Of a stretch of 64,000 nucleotides of DNA, positions 49,041 through 61,741 are shown in pieces. Under the pieces are notes generated by a model that saw only the letters and a list, made by a program, of their open reading frames with translations, was not told the DNA's origin and ran no database searches. Source of the DNA: Neodiprion pinetum (taxonomy: Eukaryota > Arthropoda > Insecta > Hymenoptera > Diprionidae). The stretch covers positions 4,493,283-4,557,282 of the forward strand of contig NC_060234.1 of assembly GCF_021155775.2 (NCBI RefSeq). Reading direction: 5' to 3'. The number at the start of each line of letters is the position of its first letter. The stretch's first letter is position 1. A program made the translations under genes and the position numbers.

Positions 49041-49069
49041 GGGGGAGGGGGGGGGGGGGGGGGGGGGGG
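49041..49069 (+). repeat. poly-G tract, 29 nt with one A
   Basis: A run of G with a single A at 49046 on the + strand, followed by AGGATATCC. Confidence 0.9.
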
Positions 49070-49169
49070 AGGATATCCGCAGAGCGAGAGTACTTTGAAA
49101 GCATTAAATTTGAAGTCGTGAAGTCTTTTTAACTAGAGAGGAACGACGAGCCCCGAAGACTCGTTAAGG

Positions 49170-49262
49170 ATGGTCACTTTTGACCCAAAGACCCTCGTCA
49201 ACGCCGGAGGAAACCGCCATTCGGTAGATCTCTGGAAGCGCCAACAACACCGCAAAAGCCTT
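49170..49262 (+). other. candidate short coding exon inside the intron
   Basis: The ATG at 49170 starts a 31-codon stretch (MVTFDPKTLVNAGGNRHSVD and on) with balanced codons and GC-rich third positions. It ends at a strong donor, CTTG|GTAAGAG. No partner exon was identified, and there is no signal peptide. It could be the first exon of another nested gene, an alternative exon, or chance. Confidence 0.2.
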
Positions 49263-50569
49263 GGTAAGAGTCGTGAACGATTGTCAATCTCGATGAAAAC
49301 TCACTCGAGTCGGTCCCAGAGATGCGCGCCATTTCCGGTTGGAATATATATATATATATATACATATATATGTACGCGATCTTGAATGAAGTTTGAATCT
49401 TTGACTTGGTATTGCTTTTTTTTTTTTTTGTTCTTTTAAATTTGGTCGAATTTCGTCCTCCGGTTGAGCTTTTTTTTCATCGCAATCAACTCTATTGAAA
49501 AACATTTCGAATAAGAAATTGTGATTTTTTTTTTTTTTTTTTTTTATATAAAGGAAATCGCGGAGTTTAGAAAATCGTCGCCGAGGAGGTGATAATTATT
49601 GTTTATTATTCGCGAGTTTAAAGGAGGCGGAAAATGGATTGAAATTATTTCTAATTGCTTGGTAGGTATAATCGAGTTTGAAGAGTGGTGGAAAAGTGGC
49701 TTCGAGGCTGATATAGAAAGACAACCCTCTGCCGGTTTTCCCTAGGGACTTGGAATTATGCAAATCGTAATTGAAAGTAACGATATAAACTGTGCCGGGT
49801 AGTCAAAACGCAGGGCCTCGTGAGTTTGCGCGAGGAAAAGCTCGGGGGTTGTAAAAGTAGCGGAAGTATATAGCAAAATTAAAAGAAGAAGAAGAAAAAA
49901 AACACATCTCGTCGTCGCATAAAACATTTCTCTTGCCAAAAATATATACATGTATACGATATAAGTTTTTTTCTTTTTTTTTTTTTTCTCAAAGCATAAT
50001 TAGTTGGCCGAGTCATCGTAAGCGAAAACACCCTAGAATGTAGGATAAAATGATTTTGGATGAAAAAAAAAAAAAAAAATTTATATCGTAATTTTGAGGA
50101 GCAACAAACAAACTTGCGGTATTATAGACAAGAGTTTAAACAATTTTCGTATCCGAAAATCTACGTCTTCGAATTATAGTCGAGGAATTGAGGAACCAAT
50201 AATTATCGAATATGCTTAATAAGAAAAGCACGTGTGGGTAAAATTTGGCTACGAGCTTTCGGAGGACTGACGGAAAGTCTGCCGGAGTTTCGGCTCGATA
50301 TTAATGACAGTATACAGCAAAGTCTGTCCCCGCCAATTTCACCTAAATCTGAAACGGGGAGAAATTATTGCTTCAAGAGGAAAGTCAAAGCCAATTTACA
50401 AACAGCTGCTCTTTGCCTTGGGGCTTGACCATTCGGTGATGAAATTCATGCACCTCGATTTGTCACTTCGAGTAACATTCACGGATTTAAGGATGAACGG
50501 GAATCGCGGTCTGGATGATTAAATATTTCTATACCTGATTCGTAGAGTTTTTAAATTGTCGAAAGGTGA

Positions 50570-50900
50570 AGTATAAAAAAGCCTGATTGTGGAAAAAGGC
50601 AGAGCCTAGAATGTCGGAATGTAGAATCGTCGAGATAAGTGAGGAATATGTTTGACGTTTCCTTGGACAAGTCAGAAATAAAGAATTGTCAAGATAAGGA
50701 ATATATTCAAGGAATATTTTTCACCTTTTTTTAAGAACGTCTCTAGTCTGGAAAGTCAGAATATAAAATCGTCAGCACGGATAAGAAATATATTCGTTTC
50801 TTAGTCAGATACGAAAATGTATTTGATGGTATTTCAAAATGCAGAAAAATCGAAGTCTCGTCATAACGATTCTATACTTTGGCTTTCTAGACTTTGTCCT
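50570..50900. repeat. quasi-palindromic GAAT/ATTC region, second example
   Basis: The left part has CGGAATGTAGAATCGTCG, GTCAGAAATAAAGAATTGTC and AGTCAGAATATAAAATCGTC. The right part has complements such as ACGATTCTATACTTTGGC. It resembles 19840-20570 in motif content. Confidence 0.3.
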
Positions 50901-53900
50901 TTCCACATTTCGAACTTACTACTAATCAGATTTTCGCTTTTTCAGTTTTACTTTCTGAATTTTCTACACATTTTCCTCCACCCAAAGCCGTTCAAAAAAT
51001 CTTTATCGTTATATGCCACCCAAATTACGATAGCAAATAGGAGTGAAAAAACGTTCCTCGTGTTACTCGAAGTTCGCTTGGCCTGATTAATTTTTACCAC
51101 ATATGCAATCAATGTCGGATTCGTGTCAAGAGAGATTAGATCACATCCGACGGTATTCCTAAGGGTCGGATGACTTAAATACCAACGGCATACCTACGCG
51201 ATTTACGTGTATAATTCATACGGGGTGTTACGGTTACGCCTCGACATTTTAAGCCAAGCTTTCGCTCCCCCTTCTTTACGGTGAGCATTCTAATTAGCGC
51301 TTTAAAGCCTGCAGGAACACACAAAGGGGAAACGAGCACAGACCGCATCGAGTGCAGAGAAGGCGGTTATTAAAAGTTGCTGTCTGTGCGGCTCGGGAAA
51401 TTACGAAAAGAAACTCGAGAAATTTTTTCTATCTTAAAACCGCTACGACTCAGCTGCGGGCGCTTGAAAAGTAAATCTCAAATCTTATTATTGCGCCTTT
51501 ATAACTAAACAAGTTATCGTTGCTGTTCGTTTGTTTCTTTCTTTTTGTTTCTCTTTTTCCTTTGATACGATAAAATTGAATTTCTACAAAATATTGTGTT
51601 ACAAAGAACATTTGGAGTTACAAAAACACGACATTTTTTTTATATACGTTCAATGTACACGGTTAGAATTGATCTAGGAATGCTTTTTTTTTTCAATTTG
51701 TGATAAAGGTTTTGAAAAAATTGATGAATGTTTTTGACGAGATGGAAATTAATAATTCAGGGCTGGTGGCCGTCAAGTCGTCTCAAAGAAGTGACAATAT
51801 TGACTTTAAGACTTAATGAAAGTGACTCCAAAGTGACTGTACAGAATTAATTATTGCGCATCAAAGAAACGAAAAAACTCGTCGGAAATAATCCTATTTT
51901 CAACTATATCGTTGTATACGGGTTTTCCTTGTTTTTCGCGTCTTTTTCCGCGTTAAAAAAATCTATCACTGTACGCGATATTTAGCAAATGAACGACAAG
52001 TGAACAATAACTATGATTTATAAACCTAATGTCCTTTCGATCGGAACTTTTTGTTACAGAACAGTGTGATCGCAATTGATTTTTCGAAATCAACCTGAAG
52101 TTGATTTGTTCGCTAAAAATGTTACGATACTTGATAAAAAAAAAAAATCTCGTCTAGTGGATATTCACGTGCAGAAGAAATTGTCCAGCCAAATTTTTAA
52201 CGCGCGTAACTAAATTGTGACCGAAAAAGTGACTCGAGTGACCATTTTTTGAAGTTACAAAAAGTGACGAACGGTGAGAAAACTGGCCTTCGTAAAATTT
52301 GATTTAATACAAACGACGATCACATTTTATTTTCGAAAAAAGACCAGGAGAACTTATATTCGGATTCGAGGATAAAACCGATTTAAAAAAAATCTCAACT
52401 CACGATTATTGTACCTCGGACTGTGAAGAAAAAAAATGGACATGAATTATTCCAATAATTACACGATTCCTGATTGAAAAGACTCGTCCTAGCGGAATAT
52501 TGAGGTGAAAGGATTTTTCATTCCGAATGGAACATGCTGGATAAACGTACCTCAATTACCGTTCTTTTCGATCGGCGAGACGAGCGTTCATCCGTTTCTT
52601 TTATATTCGTTCATCCTACGTATTATCATTCCGGCTTTAACTCCGTGGAATATACGAGAAATTTTCCGCTTTGAAATTAGCCCCGTTCTTTTTTTTTTTT
52701 TTTTCTTTTTCTCTCTTTGCAGCTCGAGTTTTGCGGGTTTTTTCGTATTTTATCAATGCTATTTTCACTCGTTTATATTCATGATCGTGTATAATACCTT
52801 ACATATTAGGCGTAACTTCAACCCTCGTATTAGCCGCTAATTACCGCGTTACCTAATTCCACCTGCCCTAATGGACATCCGACGTAACAATCATTAACGT
52901 TCACCTTTTGCCCCTTATTTACCAGGCAGCGGAAAAATAAATTTAGAACCGGAGATATTTTTAACTCAACTTTACCGCTTGAAAATTTGCAAGAAACGTG
53001 TCTCCTGTTGTTCAAAGTTTCAGAATCCCAATATTTTCAGAAAACTGACAAAGTTTCGAAGAGCTTTCAAAATTTTCATTTCACGATTTTTACAATTCAA
53101 CAATTCATTTTTAATTCTGGCGATTGGAAAATAGCGAGTAAAAAGAAGTTCTCAACTAATGAGATAAATAATCTTGCACTGAGAAGAATCCACGTGAATC
53201 AAAGTGAGCAAATCTTGTTTAAGCAATTCGAAGTTTCTCTAAATCATATTTTCACCAATACGAATTTCAAATCGTTATCGAAAAAATCGCTGGCAACAAA
53301 ACTCTATATCGCCAAGATCGTGCGGTTGCCGTATCTATGTTTAAATTGTATTTTCGCGCCACAATCGGTAGATTAGCCACCCGTATTATCGAGGGATGCG
53401 GAGAACGAGGGCTTTGAATTGTAGCCAAGCACATGTGAGCCGGATATTAAGTTCACGCTTTGTTTCCGTTTGCGGCTTTCCCAGAGATTGGTTATCGCGC
53501 GGTTTTGCAGACCGCAAGTTAAACCCTGAATTACATATCGCGAGAATTATTGAACAAACGGTTGTTTACTTGTCAAAAAAAAAAAAAAACCATCGCTGCA
53601 AAATTTGTGTTCGTCAATTACTGAAGTTGAAGAATTTAGAAAAAAGAGGAAAAAAACAAAAAAAAGAAACGTACGAGATGCCTAAATTTCAATCAATACA
53701 TTTAGTTGTAGAAAATCTGTCGGTAATGTTGTAAAAAAAAATGTTTGCTACACGATTCTCTATACCTGCATTAAAAATTGAACGATTATGCATTTAAATT
53801 AATCGTAGAAAATGGTCGAGTCGTATCAAATTGGTGGCAGTTTTTTCGTTTTTTGTTTCGAAAAAATCTGTGAATTGCAAAAGAAGAATTTATGTCGAAA

Positions 53901-55384
53901 ATAGCTCGTCGATTGGTTATTGTGAATAAATTTTCGTAAAAGCACTTCGTATTTCGGGATTCGAGAGAATTGACGAGTGAGTGAGAAAGAAAGACAAAGA
54001 AAGAAAAAAAAAAAGAAAAAAAGGTCCGACAACGGAAAAGCGAAGAGTTTAGGGATAAGAGAGGAGAATGAAAAGAAAACGAATCTCGTTTTCTTTGCTG
54101 TATGAGCGCAGAATCTTCGAGCCTGTAATTCCGTGGTGAAATCATGCCTTATTCGCGGTTCCGTGAAAAAAAAAAAAAAAAAAGTTCGAAGTTGTTAAGG
54201 AGCGTGCCTTGGGAACGTGGTAATTTAAATTCTAAGAAAAAGGTGATTAAGTAGATTCCGCCGCTTTCCACGAGCAATCCTTGAAATTGCCGTCACGAGC
54301 ACTTTCTCTTTTAACCCATTGAGTCACACGTTATTGAGCCGAGTCAATTATCATAACAAGGAGTCGCTGATTATGAGTCTGAAATCAGATTTCAAAAATT
54401 CAAGATTATGGATCCAATATGGCTTGACGAAAATTTCAAATTTATTCAAATACGATCAAAAAAACTCTCGTGCGAAGGTTTTCAGGGACGCTGATTGGAC
54501 TCGCTATACTGAATTTTCAAAATCTGATTTCACTTTCGTAATCAACGACCCCGAAAACCCGTGAACAGAGTTTTTTTTTTCCGGATTTGATCGAATTTCA
54601 AATTTTCGTAATCAGCGATCCTGAGAACTTGTGATTTGAGTAAAACATGTGTATATGTAGAGAGATGTTAAATCAATTTGTTTCTAACAATAATAATTTA
54701 CATTATATCGCAACAATTAACCTCGAGTATTGAAAACCTATTATTGTAATATCAGAAATAGAAAAGAAACCGCAAAGAAATATATCGAAAAGTTCTCAAA
54801 GTATACGAAAAGTCGATATAAAATAGATGGTAAGAATACTTATCACTATGACTAAAAGGGTTAATTTGAAACACTGATCAAAGTTAGACCATCTCCATCC
54901 AAAAACTTTTAAGCATCGTGTAATCAGTGTAGGTACAGGTACAGTCCGTTGAAAAAGCTTTGAAATTTCTCAAGTTGTAGAAAAGATTTTCTCTTTTTTT
55001 GGATCCATTATCTCTGTAATTGACCAAAATTTTGTCGCTCAAGTTTCCATGCAAATGAAGAATCCAGCCAATTCAATATCGAATCAATCTATTTTCGATG
55101 CGATTCAACTCGCTCGACTCGAATCCTGGTTCATAATTTTATCAACAATTATTTCTCTTCGATATTATGTTTCGTTTCAAAGCTTTTTCGGCTGACTGTA
55201 CGGTCTAAAACATCTTCAACTCCAGGAGCGTAAGCGGACGAGACAAGGTTCACCCTTTTAACCCCGAGTCACGTAAACTTTCAACATTTAATGTGTCGGG
55301 CTTCTTAGATCCACGCGCACATCACGCGGAATTCCGAAAAGGTGTTTCAAGTTTTGACTTTCACAAAAATTGTCGGATAAAAAG

Positions 55385-55448
55385 CTCAACGATACCTGTT
55401 TTACTGAATTTTTCTACTTACTGTAACAAATGAAATTTTTTCTCAGTG
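55385..55448 (-). mobile_element. fragment of the CACTGA-ended MITE
   Basis: The stretch CTGAATTTTTCTACTTACTG through TCTCAGTG matches the same end of the copy at 17740-17801 and, inverted, the left end at 4483. Only about 65 nt remain. Confidence 0.55.
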
Positions 55449-56991
55449 TATAATTTATTACGCGTACGTCAGGTAGACGCGATTACGTTGCAGAGGGTTT
55501 AAAAGCGTCGCTGTACGAGGTGTTGAAAAATAACCACAACTGAGGACGAGGTCAAGAAGGAAAAAGAAAAAAAAAAAAATATATGAAGGGCTGTTAAGTT
55601 ATGAGGTAAAAAATGAGAGCTGAAGGTGAGCTAAAGATAAACATCACGAGGGTCGAAAGTGAGGCATTTTAATTTCAGGTTAGAGCCGTACGTTTCATTT
55701 TTTTCTCACCAAGGTTTGGCTTCTTTTTTGTCACGCCTTTCCGCGAGGGATTAACGTCCTCTTTCCCTTCTCTCCGACCCCTATTTTTTTTTTTTTTTTT
55801 TTTCATCCACCATTTTTGTTTCACCTTTTTTTCTTCCACTCACATTCGCAAAAATACCCTCAAAATATAGACAAGGAGAAATTGCGAGGATGATGAAAGG
55901 CGGATACGTTGTTGTCTCGCATAAATTAGGCACGTATAGTCTCTTGTATCGACACTCGGGTGTGAAACATACCCCCAAGGAGACAATGTGCAACAAAGCT
56001 CTCACGTATCCGCAACTCGGATTGATGTTCGACACGATTTACATTTTAAAAGCTTTTTTTTCCCTCGATTTTTCTTTTTGTTTCTTCTCTGGGTCTTTTT
56101 GTTTTTTGTGTTTTTCTTTTTTTTTTTTCAACCCCTCTATCTATTTGAATTTAAATTTGACCTGGTATTTACGATTCAGAATCACCCAACTTATACTCGC
56201 GATACGCAGGATAGAAAAAGGTCTGATAGGCGAGAAAAATCGTTCAAAAACTGTCTAAATTTTCAACGGTATTTCCATATTTTTTTTTTAACCCTACTAA
56301 AAGTATAATCGGTAAGTATTTATTTTTTCGCCAGTTTGTCTCTTTCATTCGTTCGAACCGAAAGGGAAAAACAAAAATTGAAAGTAATTCAGAATCGAAG
56401 AAAAAAAAAAAAAAAGTTTTATTATAATAAATTACGTGCGGTAAATTTATTAATTCTTATTATACCTGTTTAATTTGTGATACTGACATTGTAAAATTTT
56501 TTGTCAAATTCTCAAATGATAAGATTTATATATTTGTAGGGAAAATGTATAATTGAAGAAAAATTAGGTTTACCCTAAAATAAGATTACAACGCATCGTC
56601 GTTGACTAACGGAAATTTTTAAGGCACAGTTTTCTTTTTTTTTCTCATACACAAATGCTTGCGTAAGACTCTTACCGAATTTCGAATAATTTTCGATTAA
56701 CTTTATCCACCATCGTATACGGCTAAAAAGGGATTGTCAAGACTACGTTTAAAGATGATTGAATTAGTAAAAGAATAAAAAAAAAGAGGCTCAAAAAATT
56801 GCTGTACCGGTTGCAAAATAAAAAGAAAATGCATGCGACAGAAAAAAAAAACGACGCAACACGGCGATAATTGATTTAAAATTTCATATATCCGATGCGA
56901 AATTATTATGAGTATAGGTATGAAAAAATAAAAAAAAGAAAAAAGAAAAAAGAAAAAAAAAGTCTAACAATGGTCAAATATCAATTTTCAG

Positions 56992-57224
56992 GTTATTTCC
57001 CACTGCCGGCTGTCTACTGTCTGGCCTGGATGTGCCTCGACGTGCTTTTCTGCACAGCGAGCATAATGCACCTCTGCACAATATCGGTTGACAGATACCT
57101 GAGCCTCCGTTACCCGATGAAATTCGGACGCAACAAAACGCGCCGACGAGTCACCCTCAAAATAATATTCGTATGGCTGCTCAGCATCGCTATGAGCCTT
57201 CCTCTAAGCCTCATGTATTCGAAG
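56992..57224 (+). CDS. 5-HT2A: 5-HT2A-type serotonin receptor, coding exon 2 (TM3, ICL2, TM4)
   Basis: The exon starts with the last two bases of codon 173 (Gly) and continues YFPLPAVYCLAW. C182 (3.25) is the conserved disulphide cysteine. D189 (3.32) in CLDVLFCTAS is the amine-binding aspartate, and DRY is at 206-208 after LCTISV. ICL2 reads YPMKFGRNKTRRRVTLK, and TM4 holds the conserved Trp in FVWLLSIAMSLPLSL. The exon ends at TCGAAG|GTGAGT in phase 0 at residue 250. TM5-TM7 and the C-terminus are not found downstream in this window. The exon boundaries agree perfectly with exon 1 despite the 53.6-kb gap. Confidence 0.9.
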
Positions 57225-60200
57225 GTGAGTTTAAACGATAATAATCGATAAACGCAGTTTCAAGATAAATAAAAATGAAACAGAAACGCAGAGCAAATCT
57301 CAGGTGTTTTTAAATCTATTTATTTGATGCGGACAGAGCTGGAAGTGACGATTTTGTTTTTTTTTTCTCTCTCTCTCTTTCGATAACCGAAAACGAAAAA
57401 AGATTCGTAAGCAATTTGCGTTTCCTAATCAGCGTCTCAAACTTTACGTTTTATAATGTACTTTTGTTTTTATTGATTTGGTTTTTTTTTTTTTTTGTTT
57501 TTTTTTTTCGTTTTTTTACTTTGTTTTATGCAATTTCTCGTGAAATTAATTTCAACGTCTTTCTAGATAAGCGGAATTTCATGCGAAACCAAACCAACGT
57601 CCGACTTTTACAATATTTGAATTTGTTCAAAAAAAATTTTACAGCCATTGTCCCAACTCTGAAACGGTATCCTGAATTTTTTTTAGATTTTTTTCTCCAA
57701 CTACTCAGTTATTTATAAATATTGGAAGTGGTTGTGAAAAGGCCCTTTTTTCTTACATTCTCAAAAGCTTTATTTTCGATTTTAAAAATTTCAAGGCTGC
57801 ACCCGTAACGGGCCGGTTATTTTTTCTATTTTTTTTTTTTTTTTTTTTAGTACTTTTACTTTTTTTTACCAACTTTAACATTGTTTAAACGATCTGGAAA
57901 TTCCCCAAATATTCTCAAAACTTCCGTTTTTCACTTCAAACATTTCTAGACCGTTTGCATTATGAAATTGATTGAAAAAATTAAACCTGCCGAAAAAATA
58001 GACATAAATCGCTCTATCATTCAATTGGTCTACAAATGTTCCAAGTGAAAAATACCATTTTTTTACATAATTTTTCGAGAATTTTCAGACCGTTCAAACA
58101 ATGTTATACTCTAACAAAAAAAAAAAAACATAGTAAGTGCTGACAAAGAATGGAAAAAAATGAAATGTTTGGAATAGAAAATACAGTTTTGAGAATTTTT
58201 TGGGGAAACTTTTTAAAAAGATCCTTTTCAAAATCGCTACCAATATTTACAGGCAATTGAGCAGTTGAATAAAATAATCTGAAAAAAATTCAAGGAAAAG
58301 AGACGAAAAGAGGAACGAATCAAAAATAAAAAAAAAAAGAAATAAAAATAAAAAAAAAAGCACACATACAATACCCTGCATCGGAAAATGACAGGTTTCA
58401 ATTTACGTGTACGCGTGTGCATATGTACGTAAAATTTCTACAATAATTGAAAACGTTTTTGCAACCGCGGTGCGAAATCGCGAAAAAAAAAGAGTGGAAT
58501 GAAACGTTAAATGCTGTTTCCGAGGGACTGGATGTGAAAAAAAAAAATGTACAGTTTCGCTTCAAGTTCTCCGTTCGTCAGTCAAAATTTCAGCGATCAA
58601 TTCATCCGAACGTATCCCAATTAGCTGGTCGACCACACATTGCGCACTACACACGTATACACATTGGCGGTTCAAGGAGAGGGTGTAAAAAAAAAAAAGA
58701 GAAAAAATAAAAAAAGAAAAGAAAAAGAAAACTACCAACTAACAAAAAAAATAGTTTTCGACCAATGGCGACCTGAATAATATTGCAACGAGATCAGAGA
58801 ACGTTTAACGTAACGCTTAAAACGGATTACTGTTTTTTATTTTTTCTTGTAACAGAAAAAAAAAAAAAAAAAAAACGTTACACCAATTTAATTTGATCTT
58901 GTTCAACGGTAAGCCGAGAAAAATTTGGATCCATGTTTGAAAATGATCGAGCAATGAATACGGAAAAGCAAAATCGTTGTGCAAGAGAAATTCGTAATCC
59001 AGTGCAATTGGTGTATATATATATATATATATATACATATACGAAAAGCAGAGGAAAAGCAGAAGCATCGGCAATAAGACGTTTGAATTACCTCCGGAAG
59101 GTCAAAGGTTGGGAGGATTTTTAATTATCGGAATTGACGTTTGCCTCGGGAAAATGTGATTAAGTCCGACAGAGGAAGTCAAGAAACGTTTCTGCAAGCT
59201 TCAGCTCAGACAGCGTACGCCGTGCTTCTTTCTTGGTTCCTCGGATCCCTCGGGACTCGGCTGGCACTCCGATCCAGCTGTGCTAGCTTTCGCCCCTATC
59301 CATCCGTTGATACATAAAATAATACCCACTCCGAGCCAGAAACAGGCTAATATTATCGAGGAAAATATCACCCGTTAACATTTTTCTCTCCAAAACCCGA
59401 TTCTTCGACTCGATGGAAAATCATTCGGTCTTATTTGACTGGAAAAAAACATTGTCCGATTGGTTTTCAGAGAATTATCAATCTTCCAAATTGATCGGAT
59501 TCTTACAAATTTTACGAAATTATTTCACCGCTGTACGGATAATTTGTTCAACTTTATACGGAATTTGTTTAAAACTTCGCAGTAATGATGAGTAATTTGT
59601 TTGGGTAAAATTTGAAGTTTCTTCAACTGAAATAAATTTATAGCCTATGATTTCGGATCAATCGAAAAGTCACGATCGATTATTTTTATTTTTATTTTTT
59701 GTCAGTTTTCAGACAGAAAAAGCAAGAATTCGTTTAATCCTATCTCAGTCTGACCATTTTGTTCACTTATCAGTGGTTGCTGGGTTTTTGTCGTGAGCTG
59801 TGATTGAAGTTGATCGAATCAAATCTAATCGAAGAGGAAAAAATCTCAATTACCGCAAGACACAATTTGAGACGGATCGATTTGTTTCTACCACTCGTAG
59901 CTAACTTTGTTCGTGAGTAAATTTTCACGAAGCGATTGAAATTCAAACAAAGAGAATAGAAGGAAAAACTTTCAGAATCCGAATAACAGAAAAACCGTTT
60001 GTTAGAAAAAAAAATGTACACGTCGTTATTGGTAAAACGAAAAAAAAGAAGAAAAAAAAAAATTGATTTTCCGATTATTTTCAGGAATTCTTTCGACTTT
60101 AATTACAAAAAAAAGCCTCGCCAGAAGCTGTTCGAAATCGCTTCGTTAAGCACTTCATGCCTCTTTCTTGTTACTTGTTGTCAGAGGAATTAAAAACAAG

Positions 60201-61670
60201 CACCTACAAGTATAATCCGATGCGTAATTAAAACAAGATCAAACACGAGTTGAAAGTTTGGAAAACTTTTCAAACTTTTTCAAGGGGATTAATAATAATA
60301 CGGCGTGGAGTAAAGTTACGTAGATTCGGGGGGAAAAAAAAAAAAAACAAGAAATAGAAGAAATAGAAGAAATTCTTTCGACTCTGTTCCTGATCTATCA
60401 ACACGCATATGCCGTGTAAACGATAAGTAACGAAGGTTGTTTATTTTGAGAGCGTCGACTTCGCAGCGTGTCGAGAGATTTGAGATAGGTCAGCAAACGC
60501 TGCGATGAACGCGGTCGAGAATAACAACAACAGTGCGTAGTAACGATATTGTATAAATAAAGCATCGTGAGAGGCAAGAATCCGCGATTACGACTAATCG
60601 AAATGACAGGTTATTATTATAAATGAATGAATGTAGACTACATAAATGCGTGTATATTATTTACGGAAAGAATAAAACAATTAGTTTTTTTTTTTTTATT
60701 ATCATCGTTCTTACCTTTCGCTGTTTTCCTTTTTTCTCTCTTCTTCTGAAACGGTTCTCGAACTTTGGTTGCCTGATTTAACCACAATTTTTCCACTAAC
60801 AATAAAACAAAAAGGCGAACGACGAAACTCGTCGATACGTTTTGAAATTTCAAGAATTCTTCTTAAACTCACTTGTACTCGTAAAATAAATCATATTACA
60901 AACAGATAACTTATTTACACCAATTTTCAACTAGATTTCAAGAAACAATTATCTTCATACGTGGATATGAAAAATAACTGAAAATTCCTCAGATTCCAGA
61001 TGGAAAAAATAAACTCGCGACACACTTTTTACGATACGGAAACGTTATCTTTATTATTACATCGTACAGGGAAGTGCGGGAGGATGGGTAAGAATTGTAA
61101 TTGTAAACTGTGCGAAATTTTCATGCTCACACACGACGAATATACGGGATACATTTATTTCTATACCGAAGTTTACACGGCGACGTCTACGGCGAAACTG
61201 ATTTGTACGGCATCGAATCGGCGGAACCGGTTACAAAGCCGGAAGTGAACAACATCGAGCGGAAGAGGAACAATAATCGAAAAGCGGATGAAAATACGGA
61301 GTATCGTTTCTTACCGTTGTTATCGCAAAAATGTTTGTATAATTTTTGCGGTATCGCGGAGTGTTATCGTTACGTTTAACTTTCATTGAATAACAAGAGT
61401 TAATAATAACTTACGAAGTTGCATAAATTTACCGCAACATCGTTTCTCTTTCCTTTTCTTTTTCGCTTTTTTTTTCGAAATTAGTATAAACTCGATTTAC
61501 GAGTAAGATTTTTCAATTCGCAAGCTTATTTACGATTATTGTTATCGTTATCGTCATCGTATGTTACATTGATTAAACTCACTACCGTACAGTCATTATA
61601 AATAATTCAATACATGTTACAATTTCATCATATTTGTGATAAAACGTGCTTCTTTTATCGCTTTTTTTTT
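57225..61670. other. receptor intron 2 or intergenic DNA; no gene seen
   Basis: There is no exon encoding TM5-TM7. The block holds the hairpin-type repeat at 57590-58290, TA-type microsatellite DNA near 59012-59034 and many poly-A/T tracts. A GC-richer patch at 59160-59300 may be regulatory. An open stretch at 61110-61379 (reading GDVYGETDLYGIESAEPVTK within it) has protein-like composition but no recognised domain; it may lie in the 3' flank of PSMD1. Confidence 0.5.
57590..58290. repeat. long-hairpin repeat element, copy 2
   Basis: The left arm from 57698 (CAACTACTCAGTTATTTATA) pairs with the reverse complement of the right arm ending near 58267 (CAACTGCTCAATTGCCTGTA). Matching continues through TGAAAAGG, TTCTCAAAA and ATTTTCGAT/ATTTTCTAT toward a centre near 57983. 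The same sequence family occurs at 16929-17430. It is probably a foldback-type non-autonomous transposon. Confidence 0.55.
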
Positions 61671-61741
61671 TTAATCTTCGATGTACTCGAACGGCTCCGG
61701 AGCTTCGGCCTCTTTTTCTTCGTCTGGTTTTGGACCGAATG
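61671..61741 (-). CDS. PSMD1: 26S proteasome subunit PSMD1/Rpn2, terminal exon
   Basis: On the - strand, after TTTTTTTTCACAG, this 71-nt exon completes an alanine codon begun in the previous exon and encodes FGPKPDEEKEAEAPEPFEYIED followed by TAA. The ending PEPFEYIED is the characteristic acidic C-terminus of the non-ATPase base subunit Rpn2/PSMD1. That subunit is a scaffold of the 19S regulatory particle which positions ubiquitin receptors. The intron to the preceding exon is 61742-62520. Confidence 0.9.

Larger units (their letters stand above)
47967..56991. other. giant receptor intron, part 5: after the nested cluster
   Basis: AATAAA at 48155-48160 is a likely polyadenylation signal of nested gene D. 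Beyond it I see no certain gene. Present are an interrupted poly-G run (49041-49069), one candidate exon (49170-49262), a quasi-palindromic GAAT/ATTC region (about 50570-50900), a MITE fragment (55385-55448) and poly-T and poly-A runs. The intron ends in an A-rich tract and TATCAATTTTCAG at 56991. Confidence 0.5.

Noticed and set aside
58447..58710. 87-codon frame with a lysine-rich end
   Set aside because: The lysine tail comes from a poly-A run; nothing links it to the nested coiled-coil family.
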